DNA of 64,000 nucleotides from Haladaptatus litoreus (GTDB lineage Archaea > Halobacteriota > Halobacteria > Halobacteriales > Haladaptataceae). The translations under genes were made by a program, and so were the position numbers. The first letter of the stretch is position 1. Each line of letters starts with the position of its first letter. Under the pieces are notes generated by a model. It saw only the letters and a list, made by a program, of their open reading frames with translations, was not told the origin of the DNA and made no database searches. Below are positions 39,649 to 47,965 of the stretch, piece after piece. The stretch covers positions 1,488,001 through 1,552,000 of the forward strand of contig NZ_FTNO01000001.1 in assembly GCF_900156425.1 (NCBI RefSeq). The letters run 5' to 3'.

Positions 39649-40149
39649 TTACTCTCGAAACGACTCGATTTCCGCGCTGTAGTCGATTTTCATCGCCGGA
39701 ACGTCGGCGAACCACCGCGCCTCGTAAATCGTTTCGTCTTCCACTCCGAGGTCGTCGCCGATTTCCGTGTCGCTCGCAGTCGCGCCGAACAGGACGAAAT
39801 CGCCGGCGATTTCGTCCTCGTCAGCGTGGGTGAATCGCTGGCGCTCGACCAGAAGCGGCCGGTCGAGTTCGACCGACACCCCGGTTTCCTCTTCGATTTC
39901 CCTGACGACTGCCTCGGCGGGCGTTTCGTTCGTTTCGACCGTTCCACCCGGAATTATCCAGCCACCGCTCCATCCGTTTTCGACCAATAGCACGCGGCCG
40001 TCGTCGTCGGTTACAACCGCGCCAACCCACTGGTCGTACCCCGATTCGATGATTTCGACCACTGTGGCGAAGTTCTCCGTGGGGAGGGAAAACGTTCGTT
40101 TTCCCTCTCGAACATCGTCCCGGCGTCGAATGTCGGCGAGTCGGCTCAC
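39649..40149 (-). CDS. NUDIX hydrolase
   Basis: A 166-residue protein with a complete NUDIX box: [24 protein letters not shown] in shortened form, that is G-x5-E-x7-REIEEETG, which binds magnesium and hydrolyses nucleoside diphosphate derivatives. The substrate cannot be predicted. The first 50 residues are a less conserved extension. Its stop is 14 bases from that of the thioesterase gene. Confidence 0.88.
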   Translation of the reverse strand: MSRLADIRRRDDVREGKRTFSLPTENFATVVEIIESGYDQWVGAVVTDDDGRVLLVENGWSGGWIIPGGTVETNETPAEAVVREIEEETGVSVELDRPLLVERQRFTHADEDEIAGDFVLFGATASDTEIGDDLGVEDETIYEARWFADVPAMKIDYSAEIESFRE

Positions 40150-40187
40150 GTCCGCAATTCGTGTCGGAAAACAAAAAGGTGTGCGGT

Positions 40188-41963
40188 TTAGCTGTCGTTC
40201 GAAACGGTGCGCCCGTCGGAATCGTCCTTCGGCACCGTTTCATCCGGAGTTGGCTCCGCCGGACTCGTCACATCCGGTTTTTCCGGCTCTGCCGGACTCG
40301 TTATCTTCGGTTCCTCCGGACTCGTCTTTTTCACTGTCGTTTCCTTCGGGGTGGTCTGTTTCACCGTCGTTTCCTTCGGAGTAGTTTCCTTGGCGGTCGT
40401 CTCTTTTACTGTCGTTTTCTTCACCGTGGTTTCTTTCGGCGTTGTCTCCTTCAGCGTGGTTTCTTTGGCGGTCGTTTCCTTTGGAGTCGTTTTTGCCACT
40501 GTCGTCTCTTTCGGAGTCGTCTCCTTGGCCGTGGTTTCTTTCGGTGTCGTTCGCTTCGCCGTCGTTTCCTTCACGGGTGTCTGTTTCACCGTCGTCTCAG
40601 CCGGAGTTGTCTCTTTGACTGTCGTTGGTTTCGGCGTAGTCGTTTTCGTCACTTTCGCCGTGGTTTCTTTGGGGGTCGTCTTCTGCGGTGTAGTCTGTTT
40701 TTTAGTGGTTTTCTTCGCAGTCGTCCGCTTCACCGTCGTCTCTTTCGTCGGTGTCTCTTTCACCGTCGTTTCCGCTGTAGTCTTCTCGACAGTGGTTTCG
40801 TTCGCTGTCGTGCGTTGCTTCGTCGTCTGCTTCTCGGTCGTCTTTGCTGGCGGAGCGGCTTTCTCGGTCGTTTTCGTCGGCGTCTCCTTCGCAGTCGTCT
40901 TGGTTTCCGCCACAGTTGTCTTCGTTTCAGTTGGTGTCGCCTTGGTAGTCGTCGTTTCAGTCGCCTTCTCCGTGGTTTCTGTCTCCTTTGCAGTCGTCTT
41001 TTTTACAGGCGTTTTGGTTTCCGCCACAGTCGTTTCGGTTGCCTTCGCAGTCGTCTCCTTTGTCGTTTTCGTCGGTTTGGCTGTGGTCTGCGTCTCCGTG
41101 GCCGCCGGTTCCGCAGGGGTTGTCGTTTTGACCGCGGTCGTCGCGGTTTCGGTCGCTGTTGCGGTTTCCGTTGCTGTCGCGGTTTCCGTCGTTTCTCCCG
41201 CAAACTCGAAATCCGTGACGAGGATTAATTCGAACGGGTTGTCCTGTCCGGTTTCGGGTGCCTCCGCGGGGTTGATGTAACCCGCCGCGAACGCGGAGTT
41301 GGCCGTGTTCTCGTCCAACGTCACGTTGAACGTCGCCACGACTTCGCCGGAATCGTCGGCAGTTGCGGGCCGAACTTCCAGCGTGTACTCACCTGCCGGA
41401 ACCTCCGCGTATTCCGTGGCGTTGCCGAAGGAGACGTTGTCGAAGAGCGTCGTGTTTGTCTCCGCCACCGTCACGTCGACCGGCGGCGCGTCGGGCGACG
41501 CGTGGACGAGTCGCACCGACGCGTTACCGGACCCGGGTGCGGTGAAGTCATCTTCGAGAACCGCGACATCGAACGGGTTCTCGGAATGTTCCGAAATCTC
41601 ACCGAGCGCGACGGCGGTGTAGTTGGTGTCGGTGTCGAACGTCACGTTCTCAGAGAAAACGACCGTGCTCGGGTCGCCCGCGGCGGTCACCGTGACGTTG
41701 TGTTCGCCAGCAGGGAGGCTGGCGTAGTCGGTGACGTTGCCATACGAGAGGTTCGAAATCGCCGTCTCGCCGTCGATGAGTACGTCAACCGGCGGTGCAT
41801 CCGGCGACATGTGGGCGACGCGAACCTGTGCGTCGCCGTCCGTTTCCTCGTCCGTCGTATCTTGTCCCGCCATCGCCCCCATTCCAGCGACGGCGACACT
41901 GACTGCGAGTATTAGCGTCATCAGTACAACTGTAACTGTTCGCGTTGTCTGTGTACCTCTCAT
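40188..41963 (-). CDS. Exported DUF4397 protein with long Lys/Thr repeat tail
   Basis: A 591-residue surface protein. A signal sequence (hydrophobic residues about 9-32) is followed by two DUF4397 domains: [18 protein letters not shown] (about 47-145) and [18 protein letters not shown] (about 148-250). From about residue 255 to 550 the chain is nearly all Lys, Glu, Thr in five-residue units such as [15 protein letters not shown]. It has no C-terminal sorting motif that I can recognise. The basic repeat is unusual for a haloarchaeal surface protein and likely heavily O-glycosylated on threonine. Confidence 0.8.
   Translation of the reverse strand: MRGTQTTRTVTVVLMTLILAVSVAVAGMGAMAGQDTTDEETDGDAQVRVAHMSPDAPPVDVLIDGETAISNLSYGNVTDYASLPAGEHNVTVTAAGDPSTVVFSENVTFDTDTNYTAVALGEISEHSENPFDVAVLEDDFTAPGSGNASVRLVHASPDAPPVDVTVAETNTTLFDNVSFGNATEYAEVPAGEYTLEVRPATADDSGEVVATFNVTLDENTANSAFAAGYINPAEAPETGQDNPFELILVTDFEFAGETTETATATETATATETATTAVKTTTPAEPAATETQTTAKPTKTTKETTAKATETTVAETKTPVKKTTAKETETTEKATETTTTKATPTETKTTVAETKTTAKETPTKTTEKAAPPAKTTEKQTTKQRTTANETTVEKTTAETTVKETPTKETTVKRTTAKKTTKKQTTPQKTTPKETTAKVTKTTTPKPTTVKETTPAETTVKQTPVKETTAKRTTPKETTAKETTPKETTVAKTTPKETTAKETTLKETTPKETTVKKTTVKETTAKETTPKETTVKQTTPKETTVKKTSPEEPKITSPAEPEKPDVTSPAEPTPDETVPKDDSDGRTVSNDS
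40310..41180 (-). repeat. Degenerate 15-bp coding repeats (KETT units)
   Basis: About 290 codons of imperfect five-residue repeats with core K-E/K/Q-T-T separated by A, P or V. The DNA repeats are diverged at third positions, so the array is old or under selection for the protein pattern. Repeat length makes it prone to change. Confidence 0.7.
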
Positions 41964-42152
41964 TCCTCGCGTATCGTCGGCTACCGTCGGTATAAATGGC
42001 TGAGACGGTTCAGCGCGTAACGCACCCCGTCATCCTCGGTAACGCCCGTTTCGGTCGAATTGTCTCCTCGCTCGTCCGTCGCAATCGGTGAGTACCGCGG
42101 CGACCTGTCGTCCGTGAGAACCCTTATCCGAACCCCTCCCGTAGCCCGGTTC

Positions 42153-42617
42153 ATGGGACTCGACGTGCAAGCCCCGGACGCGCCGACACTGCGCTCCGAG
42201 GCGGACGTGCAGGAATACGACGACGTGTCGGTGCAGGGCGAGACGAACTACCGACGGGAGGAACTGGAGACGTTTCTTTACGAAGGTGCGTGGGAAGAGT
42301 CGTTCGACCAGTGGGCCGAACACACCGAGTTGGACGAACGCGAGTTCGAAACCGCGCTCGATTTGAACCTCTTCGACGAGTTCGATTTCTTCTGGGACGA
42401 CTTCGCAGACCGCGTCGGCTATCACGCGCCGGGGATTCCGGAGGATTGGAAAGAGCGCGAAATCCACCCCGACATCGACTCGTGGAACGCGGTATCGTCC
42501 ATCAACGCCTCGCTGACCGAACTCGGACAGGTCATCTGTGACGTGCTGGAGGCGGAGTACGTCGATTGGGAGGCCGAGTTCGAAGCGCCCGACGATTTGC
42601 CGGACTTCGGCGACTAA
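42153..42617 (+). CDS. Acidic conserved-looking protein, unknown function
   Basis: A 154-residue very acidic helical protein (REELETFLYEGAWEESFDQW, TELDEREFETALDLNLFDEF, PEDWKEREIHPDIDSW). No membrane helix, metal motif or known domain is visible, and I do not recognise it. ATG 42153 is preferred to start positions in the unlike upstream stretch. Its stop abuts that of the MaoC-like gene with no spacer. Confidence 0.7.
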   Translation: MGLDVQAPDAPTLRSEADVQEYDDVSVQGETNYRREELETFLYEGAWEESFDQWAEHTELDEREFETALDLNLFDEFDFFWDDFADRVGYHAPGIPEDWKEREIHPDIDSWNAVSSINASLTELGQVICDVLEAEYVDWEAEFEAPDDLPDFGD

Positions 42618-42992
42618 TTACCGGAAAATAACGCCTTCCGTTTCTCCATCGAGAACGACTTCTCCATCTTCGTTTCGGCAGACGAACGAGGCGACCATCT
42701 CGTGGCGTGTTTCGCGCGATTCGAACGACTCCACCGTCGATTCGCACGTTATTTCCTCGCCGACGTACACTGGCCTGTGAAATTCGAACGACATCGACTG
42801 AGCGATGTAATCCATGTCGCCGCCGATTTTCGTCGGTAATGTCGCGGTCAGCAGTCCGTGAACCATCGGATTGTCGCCCTCCTCGTGGTGGCTGCCGCGG
42901 TCACCCGAGAGGTCTGCAAACTGCGCAACGTCTTCGTTCGTGAACGTCCGGGAGTACGACTTCGTCTCACCTTCCGCCGGTAGCTCTGCCAT
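42618..42992 (-). CDS. MaoC-like dehydratase (R-hydratase fold)
   Basis: A 124-residue hotdog protein resembling MaoC-like (R)-specific enoyl-CoA hydratases: FADLSGDRGSHHEEGDNPMV, then HGLLTATLPTKIGG and FHRPVYVGEEITCESTV. The catalytic Asp/His of the usual D-x4-H motif could be D (in SGDRGSHH) and the following His. In haloarchaea such proteins act in short-chain acyl-CoA or polyhydroxyalkanoate metabolism; the exact substrate is not predictable. Confidence 0.82.
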   Translation of the reverse strand: MAELPAEGETKSYSRTFTNEDVAQFADLSGDRGSHHEEGDNPMVHGLLTATLPTKIGGDMDYIAQSMSFEFHRPVYVGEEITCESTVESFESRETRHEMVASFVCRNEDGEVVLDGETEGVIFR

Positions 42993-43100
42993 GTGCGGTG
43001 GTTCATGCCGACGGGATTAATTTGTTACCCGAATCGTCGTCATCCAACTCGTTTTCGTTCGACTCGCGTCGCTCGTCTCGCTCACGGAACAGGACGGATT

Positions 43101-43110
43101 GCTTTATATC
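43101..43110 (+). promoter_or_regulatory. TATA-like box of the rhomboid gene
   Basis: GCTTTATATC, 23-32 bases before the ATG at 43133, giving a leaderless transcript and deciding the start. Confidence 0.55.
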
Positions 43111-43132
43111 GTATTGGTCACACACTCCGCGT

Positions 43133-44767
43133 ATGGTGTCGCCGTTTGGCGGGTGGCCGATTCGGGTCGCAATCTCGCTCGGCCTCCTGCTCTCGATTCT
43201 CATCGTCTGGCGATTAGACCGCCCTCGGGGGGCGTGGGGAAGTGCGCTTCGAAAGCGGTTCCTCTTCGGCGTTCCGTGGGGGACGCTGATTTCGGTCATT
43301 GGGGTAACCGCCGTCTATCTGTTCGTGCAGGGTGGGTGGAACCACTGGCGAAATCCCGTAACCGTCGCGTTCGCGTCGTGGTCGTATCTCTACCCGAAAG
43401 GGATGCTCCTCGGCTCCTTTTCGCACGCCGGGCCGGGCCACCTCATCGGCAACATGACGAGCACGCTCGCCCTCGCACCGCTGGCGGAGTACTTCTTCAG
43501 CCACTATCCAACGGAGCAAGGAGAGGAATCCGGGTCGTCGTGGCGGACGAACCCGTGGATTCGGGCGTTCGTACTGTTTCCGCTCGGCGTTGTCGTCATC
43601 GCGCTCGGAACGAGTATTTTCGCGTGGGGACCGGTCATCGGCTTTTCCGGCGTTTTGTACGCGTTCATTGGGTTTGCGCTGGTTCAGTATCCACTGGGAA
43701 CCATCGTGGCGCTGTCCGCGCAGGGACTCATCAACACGCTGTATCTGGCGCTTCGTGAACCGCAAGTAATCGGCGAGGCGACGAGCACGTTCTCGCGCCC
43801 GTGGTGGTTCGGTATCGCCGTACAGGGGCACACGCTGGGATTCTTCTTCGGTGCGGTCGCGGGCGTCTACCTGCTCCGACGACGAAACGTGCAGTTGAGT
43901 GCCCTGCGGGTGTGGGCCGGGAGTTTCGTCCTCCTAATGTCGCTGTCGCTGTGGGCACTCTGGTGGTACCGCGGCTTGGAAACCTACGTCCTCTTTCGCG
44001 GCCTCGGCGTGCTGTTCGTCCTCGCGCTGTCGATACTCGTCGCTGTCGCGGTTCGGACAACTGACCGAGAGTCGTTCGGCCCGAACGTCAGACAGGTCGG
44101 AACCGTCCTCCTGCTGATTCCGCTCCTCGTCATGGCGGGTGTGGCAATCCCGGTCAACCTCACGTCCGTGGGTTCGGACGCCGTCAGCGACGGTTCCGGC
44201 GTCGAAGTAGACGGGTACACGGTGATGTACGCCGAAAACGTGCCGAACCAGAAGGTGTCCGTCATCGACGTTTCGCTCGGCGGTGAGACGACGCAGGTGA
44301 ACACGAGCGGCGTTATCGTCGTCAACGAACACCGGGAAATCTGGTCGCGCGAGGTGTCACAGGGGCAACTCGCGCATTCGGGACAGACGACGGTCAGGGT
44401 CGGCGGAATCGGGTGGCAAAAGGCGGTTCACGTGAACCGCGAGGGCTGGACAGCGACCGGCGGCGGAACCGCCTACCAAGTCTGGTTGCGGCCCGAAACC
44501 GGCCGTTGGCAACACGAGTTCGCTTCGGACTCCGTGACCGCAACGCCCGTCATCGACGGAAAAGAGGTGTCGATAGTTCCGCAAAACGGCCGATTCAGCC
44601 TCGAACTGTCGGAGAACAATTCGACGGTCGCGAGTGGGTCGCTTCCGGTTCCGAACTCCTCGGTCACGCTTTCCGGCGTGACCTTCGAGCGAACGGACGA
44701 CCGACTCGTCGCCGTCGTGGGCGACACTCGCGTCCAAGTGGCGAAAAAAGAACAGTACGGCAGTTAA
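43133..44767 (+). CDS. Rhomboid-family intramembrane serine protease with extra C-terminal domain
   Basis: A 544-residue protein. The membrane part has the rhomboid catalytic pair: serine in IGFSGVLYAFIGFA and histidine in VQGHTLGFFFGAVAG, and the L1-like HAGPGHLIGNMTS. Extra helices follow to about residue 335. The last 210 residues, after a final helix, are non-membrane beta-rich sequence (VDGYTVMYAENVP, VNTSGVIVVNEHREIW) that is probably extracellular and is not part of a standard rhomboid. It may be a substrate-binding or adhesive domain. ATG 43133 follows from the TATA position. Confidence 0.85.
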   Translation: MVSPFGGWPIRVAISLGLLLSILIVWRLDRPRGAWGSALRKRFLFGVPWGTLISVIGVTAVYLFVQGGWNHWRNPVTVAFASWSYLYPKGMLLGSFSHAGPGHLIGNMTSTLALAPLAEYFFSHYPTEQGEESGSSWRTNPWIRAFVLFPLGVVVIALGTSIFAWGPVIGFSGVLYAFIGFALVQYPLGTIVALSAQGLINTLYLALREPQVIGEATSTFSRPWWFGIAVQGHTLGFFFGAVAGVYLLRRRNVQLSALRVWAGSFVLLMSLSLWALWWYRGLETYVLFRGLGVLFVLALSILVAVAVRTTDRESFGPNVRQVGTVLLLIPLLVMAGVAIPVNLTSVGSDAVSDGSGVEVDGYTVMYAENVPNQKVSVIDVSLGGETTQVNTSGVIVVNEHREIWSREVSQGQLAHSGQTTVRVGGIGWQKAVHVNREGWTATGGGTAYQVWLRPETGRWQHEFASDSVTATPVIDGKEVSIVPQNGRFSLELSENNSTVASGSLPVPNSSVTLSGVTFERTDDRLVAVVGDTRVQVAKKEQYGS

Positions 44768-44850
44768 CGCCCCTCGATTCATATCGCCACTTGATTTCTC
44801 TCATCACTCGATTCACATCGTCCCTCGATTCCTCTTACCACTCGATTCTG
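44768..44850. repeat. Five tandem 17-bp repeats between convergent genes
   Basis: The core CTCGATT (once CTTGATT) recurs at 44773, 44790, 44807, 44824 and 44841, exactly every 17 bases. The array fills the whole space between the rhomboid stop and the methyltransferase stop, and the last unit contains the methyltransferase stop and final codons. Confidence 0.7.
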
Positions 44851-45470
44851 AACACTTCGGCGTCGAGAACTTTTTTCTGCCTGCGCTGAAACGCGAACTG
44901 CCGCGAAAGCGGCAGTTCGGCCCGAAATGCGTGTGTCACCTCGCCACCGGCATCCTCGGCGAAGGCTTCTACGAACGACATACTCCCCTCGTTGTGAATC
45001 GAGTAGGACACGTCCGCGATGGCCGCGGTCGTTTCCAGAAACGCGCGGTCTGCGTGTTCGTTGCCCGTCTGCGCGCCGAATGGCGGGTTCATCAGCACCG
45101 TCCGTGACGGTGCTGATGAACTCGTTTTAGAGATGCAGAACGGCGCGCGCGGTACGTCCCCCACAACCCACTCGACGGGCGTTTCGGGTGCAACGCGATG
45201 TTCGTTTTCTCCGGCCTGTTCGATTGCACTGGCGTCTCGGTCGATGCCGAGAACGCGCTCGGGGTCGCGGGTCGCGGCCCCGAGCGCGAGCATCCCAGTG
45301 CCGGTACCGAGGTCGAAAATCGTCTTCCCAGCGATATCGTGGTGCACGTCCGCGAGATGAACGAGATGGGCCGCGAGGTCTGCGGGCGTCGGATACTGCT
45401 CCAGTTCGACCTGTGGGTCGGCGAAGTCGGAGACTGCGGAAAGCCGACGTTCCAGCGCGCGTTTCCCCAT
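44835..45470 (-). CDS. METTL5-like RNA/DNA adenine methyltransferase
   Basis: A 211-residue Rossmann methyltransferase: QYPTPADLAAHLVHLA, FDLGTGTGMLALGAA (SAM loop) and the catalytic VLMNPPFGAQTGNEHADRAF. NPPF is the motif of N6-adenine methyltransferases, and the arrangement matches archaeal METTL5-like proteins, whose eukaryotic relative methylates 18S rRNA. A role in rRNA modification is inferred. ATG 45470 gives MGKRALERRL. It lies 44 bases downstream of the small protein gene at 45515. Confidence 0.82.
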   Translation of the reverse strand: MGKRALERRLSAVSDFADPQVELEQYPTPADLAAHLVHLADVHHDIAGKTIFDLGTGTGMLALGAATRDPERVLGIDRDASAIEQAGENEHRVAPETPVEWVVGDVPRAPFCISKTSSSAPSRTVLMNPPFGAQTGNEHADRAFLETTAAIADVSYSIHNEGSMSFVEAFAEDAGGEVTHAFRAELPLSRQFAFQRRQKKVLDAEVFRIEW

Positions 45471-45514
45471 GCGTGGGTAGACGAAATGGGGAGACGTAAG
45501 AACGAGGGTTTCGC

Positions 45515-45913
45515 TTAGGAGTCGAGCGACAGCGGGCCGTCGAGTTCGAGCGTGATGCCTTCGCGGCGCGCACGCTCCTTGAGGGCGGCGAGTGAGGGTC
45601 GAACCTTCGATTCGTCTTCGACAGCGTCGAACTCGACGGTGACGGTGCCTGCGCCGAGGAAGGCCGCGCTTCGGACACATTCACGGATTCTATCCGCTTC
45701 GTCCTGCGTGGCGAACGAGCAGTCCGCGTCGAAGCAGGCGTCAACCGTCACGCCAGCGGGGACGAGGTCGTTCGCGTCGAGTCCGCGCTGGAGTTCGCGC
45801 AGGTCGGTTCGGGCGCTCGGAAGTGCGGACGCATCGAGCGTCACGGGCGTTTTGTCGGTCGGTCGGCAGCATTCAATCGCGGTTTCGACGGTCGTGGGAC
45901 GAGTTGCGCTCAT
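45515..45913 (-). CDS. Conserved-looking protein next to the methyltransferase
   Basis: A 132-residue protein (TVETAIECCRPTDKTPVTLDA, then DLRELQRGLDANDLVPAGVTVDA and RIRECVRSAAFLGAGTVTVEF) with a repeated beta-alpha pattern and no recognisable catalytic motif. The same order, this protein just upstream of a METTL5-like gene, gives it a probable link with RNA modification or translation. ATG 45913; a divergent promoter region with a TATA-like box serves the lipoprotein gene opposite. Confidence 0.65.
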   Translation of the reverse strand: MSATRPTTVETAIECCRPTDKTPVTLDASALPSARTDLRELQRGLDANDLVPAGVTVDACFDADCSFATQDEADRIRECVRSAAFLGAGTVTVEFDAVEDESKVRPSLAALKERARREGITLELDGPLSLDS

Positions 45914-46034
45914 ACAAGCACCATACCTACTGGGAATACAAAAAGGTTTGTGTATGCGTGGTAGTAATCCGATTGGTGAAAAAGGTGTTTCAGTCATCTG
46001 AAAGCATTTACCAGGAAGCTACGATTGCCACAGT

Positions 46035-46976
46035 ATGAACCGCCGCACAGTCCTCGCCTCGGTTAGTTCCGTCCTGTTTGCTGGCTGTCTCACCGAATCG
46101 TCGCCGGGAGGTTCCGGAACCGATGAGCCAGACACCTCGACGCCGGGGATGACAAAGACCACTCCCGGAACGACCACCACGGGGTCGCCCGACCTCCAAA
46201 TCCCGGACGAAAATCACTGTCCGCCGTTTGGCGACGACGAAAAACAGGTCATCTGCTACGAGTATGCCGATTCGGAAACGAACCTGCTGATGACGCCATC
46301 GAAGGAACAGGCCGAACTGCCGGATGATACCGTTTCGTTCACCCTCTCGAACGAGACGGGGGCGACGTTCACGACGAATTACTATCACTGGATGGTCTGG
46401 AAACTCGTCGATAACGAATGGTTCTACATTGCTCCACAGGTGATTCCGGAACCGGCCATGATGCTGGAATCCAGCGGTTCGCATACGTGGAGTCTGACCA
46501 TCGACAACACGAATCTCGGGAGTTCAATCGAGGGGGCACAGGGAACCGAAGACATCTCACTCGCTGGACTCGGCGGCGGCACCTACGCTTTCGGAATTTC
46601 CGGTTGGTTCCAAGGACAGAGTTACGACGAGTCAGTGGGCGTCGCCACCCGGTTCGAACTGGTCGGCAATTCGCTCTCGCTCACGCCGACGGACGACTTG
46701 GAAGAAGTCAATCGGGACGGCGACGAGAAACACGTTCGCGTTGGGCAGACGGACACGACTTACCTCGCCACGCGCGTCGAAAATCCGGACGAAGAGCCGA
46801 TGAGAAAGATTCCCGAACAGGTGATTCGAATCACGCCGATTCGGAATCTGCTCGCGTCGTTCGAAGACGGCGTTTCGCGTGTTCGACTCGACGGGCGCAA
46901 CACGTATCTCGGCGAGACGCCGCAATATATCGAGTACGAAGGAGTAGCCTACCGAATCGAAACCGCCGGAAATTGA
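46035..46976 (+). CDS. Lipoprotein of unknown function
   Basis: A 313-residue secreted lipoprotein. The N terminus MNRRTVLASVSSVLFAGC has the twin arginine and the lipobox FAGC, so it is exported by Tat and lipid-anchored at Cys18. A threonine- and glycine-rich linker (to about residue 54) leads to a globular domain with NHCPPFGDDEKQVICYEY. The domain resembles immunoglobulin-like folds in pattern but I do not recognise it. A TATA-like GCATTTACCA is about 25 bases upstream. Confidence 0.75.
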   Translation: MNRRTVLASVSSVLFAGCLTESSPGGSGTDEPDTSTPGMTKTTPGTTTTGSPDLQIPDENHCPPFGDDEKQVICYEYADSETNLLMTPSKEQAELPDDTVSFTLSNETGATFTTNYYHWMVWKLVDNEWFYIAPQVIPEPAMMLESSGSHTWSLTIDNTNLGSSIEGAQGTEDISLAGLGGGTYAFGISGWFQGQSYDESVGVATRFELVGNSLSLTPTDDLEEVNRDGDEKHVRVGQTDTTYLATRVENPDEEPMRKIPEQVIRITPIRNLLASFEDGVSRVRLDGRNTYLGETPQYIEYEGVAYRIETAGN

Positions 46977-47026
46977 CTCGATTTTTCTCCGATACAATTA
47001 TGTCTGCATGATTGTTAATTACAACC

Positions 47027-47935
47027 ATGGTAGACAATACCACAAGTGATACTGATTCGAACTATCGAGTGAGCCGCCGAACCGTCCTGCGCGGCACGGC
47101 AACCGCCGCAGTCGGCCTTGCTGGCGTGGCCGGAACCGCCGCCGGATTCGAGGGCGACGACGGAAACATCGTCGGCCCAGCGGACTTCCCCCGTGCGACG
47201 ACGCGCGGCCACTTCGACATTCACTGGTGGTACGGCGACCAGTTGACCGACGGCCACACCGCGACGGATTACAGCACGGTCGGCGACATTCCCGGCTACG
47301 GAAGCGCGAATCCGGAAGAAGTGATGATTTCGGTTCACGGGTGGTTGGTCGAGCAGGACGCCGCACCCGACCACTTCCAGACGGTGAAAACCTCGCTCCG
47401 GAACAACGGCTACGACCATCCCGTCATCGGATTCAGCTACGACTCGGACACGAGTGTCGATAACTGGTGGCCCGCGACCGACATCGCGGAGCGAAACGGG
47501 GCGAAACTGGCCAACTTCATCACCGATTACCGCGCCCGAACCGGGGCACGCGTTCGCCTCATCGGGCACTCCCTCGGCGGCCGGGTCGTCCCCGCGACCA
47601 TCAAAGCGCTCAACTCGTGGGGCTACCGCGACTACATCGAATCGGCAACCCTCCTCGGCGCGGCGACGGACAACGACGATGTCGCAGTAGATGGCGAGTA
47701 CGGCGACGACTTCGCGAACGTCGTCGGGTCGGTGGACAACTTCTGGAAGAGCGACGACAGCGTGCTGAACTGGGCCTACTCGATTGGCGAGTTCGACTCC
47801 GCCGTCGGCGAGGAAGGCTGTGAAGGAACTCCACCCGCAAACTACACCGACCACAACGTGGACTACGTTCCGGACCACTTCTCCTACCACGAATCCGGCG
47901 ATGGCTGTATGCCGGAAGTCGTCGCGCAGTTCTAA
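47027..47935 (+). CDS. Tat-exported alpha/beta hydrolase (lipase/esterase)
   Basis: A 302-residue secreted hydrolase. The signal SRRTVLRGTATAAVGLAGVA is a Tat signal peptide. The mature part has the alpha/beta-hydrolase features: VMISVHGWLVEQDA (oxyanion hole), nucleophile elbow RLIGHSLGGRVV, and a likely catalytic His in DYVPDHFSYHES. Cysteines in EEGCEGTP and GDGCMPE may form a disulfide. Lipase or esterase activity on lipids is probable. ATG 47027 is chosen; GTTAATTA just upstream serves as a TATA-like element. Confidence 0.82.
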   Translation: MVDNTTSDTDSNYRVSRRTVLRGTATAAVGLAGVAGTAAGFEGDDGNIVGPADFPRATTRGHFDIHWWYGDQLTDGHTATDYSTVGDIPGYGSANPEEVMISVHGWLVEQDAAPDHFQTVKTSLRNNGYDHPVIGFSYDSDTSVDNWWPATDIAERNGAKLANFITDYRARTGARVRLIGHSLGGRVVPATIKALNSWGYRDYIESATLLGAATDNDDVAVDGEYGDDFANVVGSVDNFWKSDDSVLNWAYSIGEFDSAVGEEGCEGTPPANYTDHNVDYVPDHFSYHESGDGCMPEVVAQF

Positions 47936-47965
47936 ACGAAGCGACGAAAAATGACTTGTACCGAT

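Noticed and set aside
40310..41180. Possible CRISPR array because of regular repeats
   Set aside because: The repeats are coding, in frame, imperfect and 15 bases long with no spacers.
40207..41280. Long plus-strand frame opposite the DUF4397 protein
   Set aside because: It is the antisense of the KETT repeat, reading as Val/Ser/Phe repeats; long mirror frames are expected opposite GC-rich repetitive genes.
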